Positions 59,751 through 64,000 of a stretch of 64,000 nt of DNA are shown here, one piece after another. The stretch is from Chlorophyllum brunneum. Its lineage: Eukaryota; Basidiomycota; Agaricomycetes; Agaricales; Agaricaceae. Each line of letters opens with the position of its first letter. The first letter of the stretch is position 1. Under the pieces are notes generated by a model, which was not told where the DNA came from, did no database searches, and worked only from the letters and a program-made list of their open reading frames with translations. A program made the position numbers and the translations under genes. The DNA lies in the NCBI GenBank assembly GCA_963576785.1, contig OY756139.1, forward strand, positions 1,364,001 through 1,428,000. Reading direction: 5' to 3'.

Positions 59751-60044
59751 TGTTACGAACTATAGATAGACCGTCCATTCTTATCTTACGCCCATCACCT
59801 CATGTACCCTCATACTTGTTTCACTTCTCATTTCACTTCCTGTTTCACCCCTAGAGGCTATGCCTCCTATCTGACTCATTTACTCCTCTCCCTTATTATT
59901 AGCTGTCACCACTAGTATATAAAGTGTAGTAATACTTGATATATTCCTTATACTTTACCAATTGTATCATCCCTTCTTCCTTTCTCTACTTCCTTTCCTT
60001 TATCCAAAGGCTTGCAACCTGAGTCAGAGACTAAGGTCGTAACA
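59751..60044 (+). repeat. 3' LTR of gypsy-B
   Basis: 294 bp, preceded by the purine tract GAAAGGGAGG and followed by GAATA. Differs from the 5' LTR mostly by C-to-T or G-to-A (for example CCCGTCACCTCGTG to CCCATCACCTCATG). Confidence 0.93.
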
Positions 60045-60049
60045 GAATA

Positions 60050-60478
60050 GCTCTACAACCCCAAGTGAAAAGTTGGGGAAAAAAGCCAAACTCACAGATT
60101 CAGGGCCCAGACATAGTGTGAAAACAGATGATAATGGTGGGATCTGGGGACTAAACAAACAGGGTACAATTAACTAAACTAATTGTATTTATATTGAGAA
60201 AATAATAAGAGAAATTAAAATTCAGATTGTGGACATGGGAATATTCCATAGTTTGATATTTTAACATAATATAAATCAAGAGGTAGTGATATTCAGTCAT
60301 TGAGCCTCTTTGCCAAGAGAGCATTTCCTACCATCCTATATAGCCTAGCATCAACCTTTATTTAGAGAAAGTAATAAGCATACTCTATCTTTAATCTCCT
60401 TTCCCAAAAGGATATTCTCTTTGCTCAGACTAACTTTTGTCTACTATATAATACTTTCTGACCTCTACCCTTAAGTCC
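60050..60478. repeat. Unclassified repeat, related to 25.8 kb
   Basis: About 430 bp with no gene. Bases about 60145-60260 (GTACAATTAACT..ACTAATTGTATTTATA, CAGATTGTGG, GGAATATTCCATAGTTTG) match 25835-25965. Possibly an old LTR or DNA-element end. Confidence 0.5.
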
Positions 60479-60722
60479 TGTTAAGAGCTAAGATACAAAT
60501 CACTCAGTCTCATAATGGTAAGAACTGATATATTGAATAACTATCTAAGATACAAATCACTAATACAAGTTAGCTATATAGATTATATGAATACATAGAC
60601 AACTCACCTCAGTCTTATAATGGCGAGAACTGAGGTATACATGACAAAGGGGGAAAATATATACTATAAAGCCAAAAGTAAGACATATGACAAAATAGAA
60701 TATTTGTATCTGGCTCTTAACA
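60479..60722 (+). repeat. 5' LTR of copia-3
   Basis: 244 bp with perfect 10-bp inverted ends TGTTAAGAGC and GCTCTTAACA. Contains a partial internal duplication (AAGATACAAATCACT twice; CCTCAGTCTTATAATGGCGAGAACTGA-like twice). Confidence 0.8.
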
Positions 60723-60734
60723 GATTATGGGCCC
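60723..60734 (+). promoter_or_regulatory. copia-3 primer-binding site
   Basis: GATTATGGGCCC immediately follows the LTR; 11 of 12 bases match the complement of the initiator tRNA-Met anticodon-loop segment. Confidence 0.6.
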
Positions 60735-61019
60735 TACTCCATTGCACTAAATTCAATTACTAGTACTGTGAGAATTCACAAAATAACTATGGTTATGACA
60801 AATGAAATTGTGCTGCCCAGCATTATCCAGGAGTTGGATGTATCAGGGAGGAACTGGACAATTTATGAGCTCAGGTTCTGACTGTTTGTCCAAGGAAAAG
60901 GTTTTTGGGAGTATTTTGATAGATCATGTCCATGTCTAGTTCTTTTACCTAGTCCAGCTACTATCCCACTTCCTACTTCACCATTATCTATGCCACCTGT
61001 TGTTATGACTCCCCAAATA

Positions 61020-64000
61020 ATTGAAGTATGGGAACACAATGAAAATACTGCTTGCTTATTGTTGTCTCAAAAATTGCCAGATATAACACTACTTGTTACA
61101 TTGTACTATAAAACTGTTCAATAATAATGGAGGGCAATAGTTGAAGATTATACTTACTAGAGTATGGCAATACAAGGAAATATCCATCATGATTTTATGG
61201 TCCAAAAATATCCTGATAAAAGAGATATTCATATGTTCTTGGCTAGTATGCAAGCAAAAAGGGCCAAGATTGCTGCTGTTGGTATTCAAATTAGTGACAA
61301 TTATCGTGATACAATTATCTCAAGCTTACCTCATAGGCTACAATTCTTTGCCTTGACTACATTGACTTTGCAGAAAATCAGCACTCCTAATAGGCCTATG
61401 AATCCAGATTTTCTCATCTCTATTATACATGATGAGTGGTCAAGGACTCACTTGAGGCAAGCTATGGGAAAAGGTCAATGAGTAAAGGGTGATGAGTCAT
61501 TGGTGGTTAAGGGAAGATCAAAGGGAAAGGGAAAGGAAGAAAAGACTGACAAAGGAAAAGGTAAAGAGAAGAAGGATTGGAAGAAAAAGGGTACATGCTT
61601 CTTGTATAGAAGTACCAACCACTAGAGAAAGGATTGCCCGAAACAAAAGGAGAAATTAACAAATAACAAAAAGGATAAGAAAGATCAGTCAGAGTCTAGT
61701 GCAAATGTTGTTACAAATAATGATGATAAATCTCAAGATCAATCATTAGTAGCTAAAATCTGTCAGGTTAGTAAACTGGGTTTATGGACCCAAAGAGATA
61801 TCTTTGATTCAGGATCATCCTATCATATCTCATCTTATCAGAATGTATTTACCTCCTTTCCATGTTATCTACCCATGCCCTCTATATATGGCAAATCACC
61901 AGCAATTCCATGCTACTGGACAAGGTGATATTCAACTTAGTGTTCCTAATAGAGGGATTATGTCAATATTGCATCAAAAATGTACTATACTCCCTGGATG
62001 CTGGTTATACACTGGTCTTGATTGAAAGACTTGATGATGATGGCTACACAACCACATTCCATGATGGGAAGTGTATTATTCATGGGAGTAGTGGTAAAAG
62101 AGTGGCAGAAATTCCTAGGAATGAAAAGAGGTTATATAAGTATATAAGGGATATGAGAGATAAAGTTAATGTGGTTGATAAATCACCCACCTTGGAGTCT
62201 TTGCACTGACAACTTGGACATATTTCATTGTCCATGATGTGCCATCTTGCAGCTAATGATTTAATCACTAGAGTAGATGTCCCTAAAGCCAAAAGCTCAG
62301 CAACTATTGCATATGACTCATGTATTTATGGTAAGGCAACTTGCTTACCTATTACAAAGGTATGCATAAGTGAGCATACAAAGGATATTGGTAGTGAAAT
62401 TTATTCTGATGTTTGGGGACTTGCAAGGACAGCAACAAAATGAGAGAGATATTACTATGTCATGTTCACTGATGATAACTCAAGGTAGATGTATATTGAA
62501 TCCCTCAAGTGTAAATCAGAGGTTTTTGGTTCATATAAGTGGTTTGAGATGCAGTTTAGGGCTAAAGTCAAGATCTTGTGATTGGATTGAGAAGGCAAGT
62601 ATATATCTGAGAAATTCCAAAGTTATTTGAAGGATTGTAATATAGAAATCAGACTCACTATACATGATACACCTCAGTACAATAGTGTTACTGAGCAATA
62701 AAATCACACTATCCTCAAACATACTTGAATATTGCTCTATACAAGTCATCTTCCTCACTATCTATGGACTGAAATAGCCAACCATATTGTTTGGCTTATG
62801 AATCAGACTGGCATGAAAGCTTTGAAGAATGCTACACTATATAGTTGATTATATCATGGCAAGCTGAACTTCAAAGGACTCCCAAAATAGGGTAAAATGG
62901 TGTAAGTACACCAAGATACAGGTGATAAGTTAGGTAGTTGAGTGTAGAAGGGATATTGGATTGGGTTTGATACTAACATAAGAGATAGGTTGAGGATTTG
63001 GTTCCCAGATTCACAGAAGGTCAAAATCAAATGAAATTTTTGTTTTGCTATACCAGTAATCGAGGGGAAGCTAACTACAACAATCTATCAAGTTTCATCA
63101 GTGATATCCAATGGTACTATTCCAGAAAAATTGTCCTTACCAACTGGATCTGCATATGAAACTCCCCTTGATGGTAGTGAAGCTGAATCACCACCATTGA
63201 GTCCCAATCCTTCACTATCTGAGCCTAAGCAAGTGAGGTGTTCAACTTAAGTAAAATTGCCTAGTCAAAAGGCACATGATATTTTTGAAGGTTGGGCAGT
63301 TGGTAGTGTAGAGGAGGCTGATCAAAAAGAGGTGATGGCATTGGTCATTGATATTGAGAATATGGAGGCATTGGAGCCATTGAATATGCAAAAGGCTAAA
63401 TTGAGGCCTAATTGGAGTTTGTGGAGAGCTGCTATGAATGAAGAACTCACCATACTTGCCAAGATAGAAACCTGGGAGCTAGTTGATTGGCCATCAAATG
63501 CTAATATTGTTGGTTCCAAATGGGTCTTCAAAGTTAAGAAGGATGTAGCCAGAAATGTTGTCTACTACAAAGCTCACTTAGTCACTCAAGGGTTTTCTCA
63601 AGTTTTGGGAATATACTGATACTGATGGGAATATGACAGAAGATTGCCATGCTATTTCAGGTTTTGCTTTCATGATTAATAGAGGAGCTATATTATAGAG
63701 TACCAAATGATAGGAAATTATTAGCCTATCAACAACAGAATTGGAATATATGGCCACAATATACACAACCAAAGAAGTTTTATGGATTCAATCCTTAATC
63801 TTGCAGATCTTCAATATTTTGTTACCACTAACCACATTATTCTCTGACAACCAATCCACAATTGTACTTGCAAAGGACTATTAGTTCCATGGTCATACAA
63901 AACATATCGACATTTAATATCACTTTATTTGATGGGTTGTTGAAAATGGAGCAATCTGACTTGTTTATTGCCTGATAGAAGACATGGCAGCAGATGTGCT
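61020..64000 (+). pseudogene. copia-3 gag-pol remnant with internal deletion of RT
   Basis: Gag (UBN2-like: DIHMFLASMQAKRAKIAAVG, near 61230), a Lys-rich stretch and a broken knuckle (CFLYRSTNH..RKDCPKQ, 61602), protease-like FDSGSSYHIS (61808), integrase remnants (SDVWGLAR at 62405, HDTPQYNSVTEQ near 62660), the N-terminal RT segment (WRAAMNEELTILAKIETWEL at 63422; SKWVFKVKKD; VTQGFSQV), then an abrupt change near 63605 to YTDTDGNMTEDCHAISGF and STTELEYMATI, the RNase H end. The central RT including the YVDD box is missing. Many stops and frame changes. It is a different family from copia-1 and copia-2. Confidence 0.82.

Larger units (their letters stand above)
53602..60044 (+). mobile_element. 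Ty3/gypsy chromovirus gypsy-B
   Basis: 294-bp LTRs at 53602-53895 and 59751-60044, TSD GAATA (53597-53601, 60045-60049). Gag, pol with chromodomain and ORF3 are all present at full length. It carries one nonsense codon in gag and four in pol but no frameshift that I can see. It is the better preserved of the two copies and in the same orientation as gypsy-A. Confidence 0.95.
60479..64000 (+). mobile_element. Degenerate Ty1/copia element (copia-3), 3' end beyond the window
   Basis: 5' LTR 60479-60722 (244 bp), then a primer-binding site and a gag-pol remnant that reaches the last base. RNase H is at about 63,610-64,000, so the 3' LTR should lie shortly after the window. A large internal deletion removes most of RT. 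Confidence 0.85.

Overview
The window looks like nuclear DNA of a filamentous basidiomycete, most likely an agaricomycete. The evidence is five spliced protein genes with 48-64 nt introns (GT..AG, CTAAY-like branch sites), a fungal phenylalanine ammonia-lyase, chromodomain Ty3/gypsy elements and LINE elements with gag-like CCHC proteins. No species assignment is possible from the sequence alone. No rRNA, tRNA, CRISPR or prokaryotic feature was seen.

Layout. Bases 1-10.8 kb are a compact gene island: the 3' end of an iron-type alcohol dehydrogenase, a mitochondrial-type cation diffusion facilitator, an FMP42/SLC43-like major facilitator with a one-base frameshift, PAL (11 exons, 719 aa, minus strand) and a TCP11/Sok1-family protein (minus strand). 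The genes are single copy, mostly intact and close together, and show no obvious common pathway. From 10,819 to the end of the window no host gene is seen; almost everything recognisable is transposable element, much of it nested.

TE island. (i) A Tc1/mariner element (10,819-25,235) is split by a degenerate Ty1/copia (copia-1, 11,417-24,237), whose 5' LTR is itself split by a Ty3/gypsy chromovirus (gypsy-A, 11,654-18,028). Each insertion step is marked by a target-site duplication (TA, CCAGA, CCTAG). (ii) A minus-strand LINE derivative that carries only the gag-like ORF1 (26,008-28,165). (iii) A LINE in plus orientation (LINE-1, 28,269-49,060, 13-bp TSD), interrupted by a young Ty1/copia in minus orientation (copia-2, 33,173-40,530, TSD GGGCC) and by a sister LINE in minus orientation (LINE-2, 41,853-48,532). 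(iv) A solo copia LTR (49,633-50,076, TSD ATTTG). (v) An unclassified repeat inserted into its own kind in opposite orientation (about 50.1-53.2 kb). (vi) A second gypsy (gypsy-B, 53,602-60,044, TSD GAATA). (vii) A third, unrelated copia (60,479 to beyond the end).

Points of most interest: both gypsy copies carry an extra 278-codon ORF downstream of the chromodomain-bearing pol; the two gypsy copies are mosaics of near-identical and diverged blocks, and the nonsense codons they share lie in the near-identical blocks; three different copia families have a primer-binding site that matches the anticodon-loop region of initiator tRNA-Met (half-tRNA priming); an ORF1-only LINE derivative has its own TSD and poly(A) tail; and nearly all disabling changes are C-to-T or G-to-A, often at CpG, which suggests methylation-linked decay.
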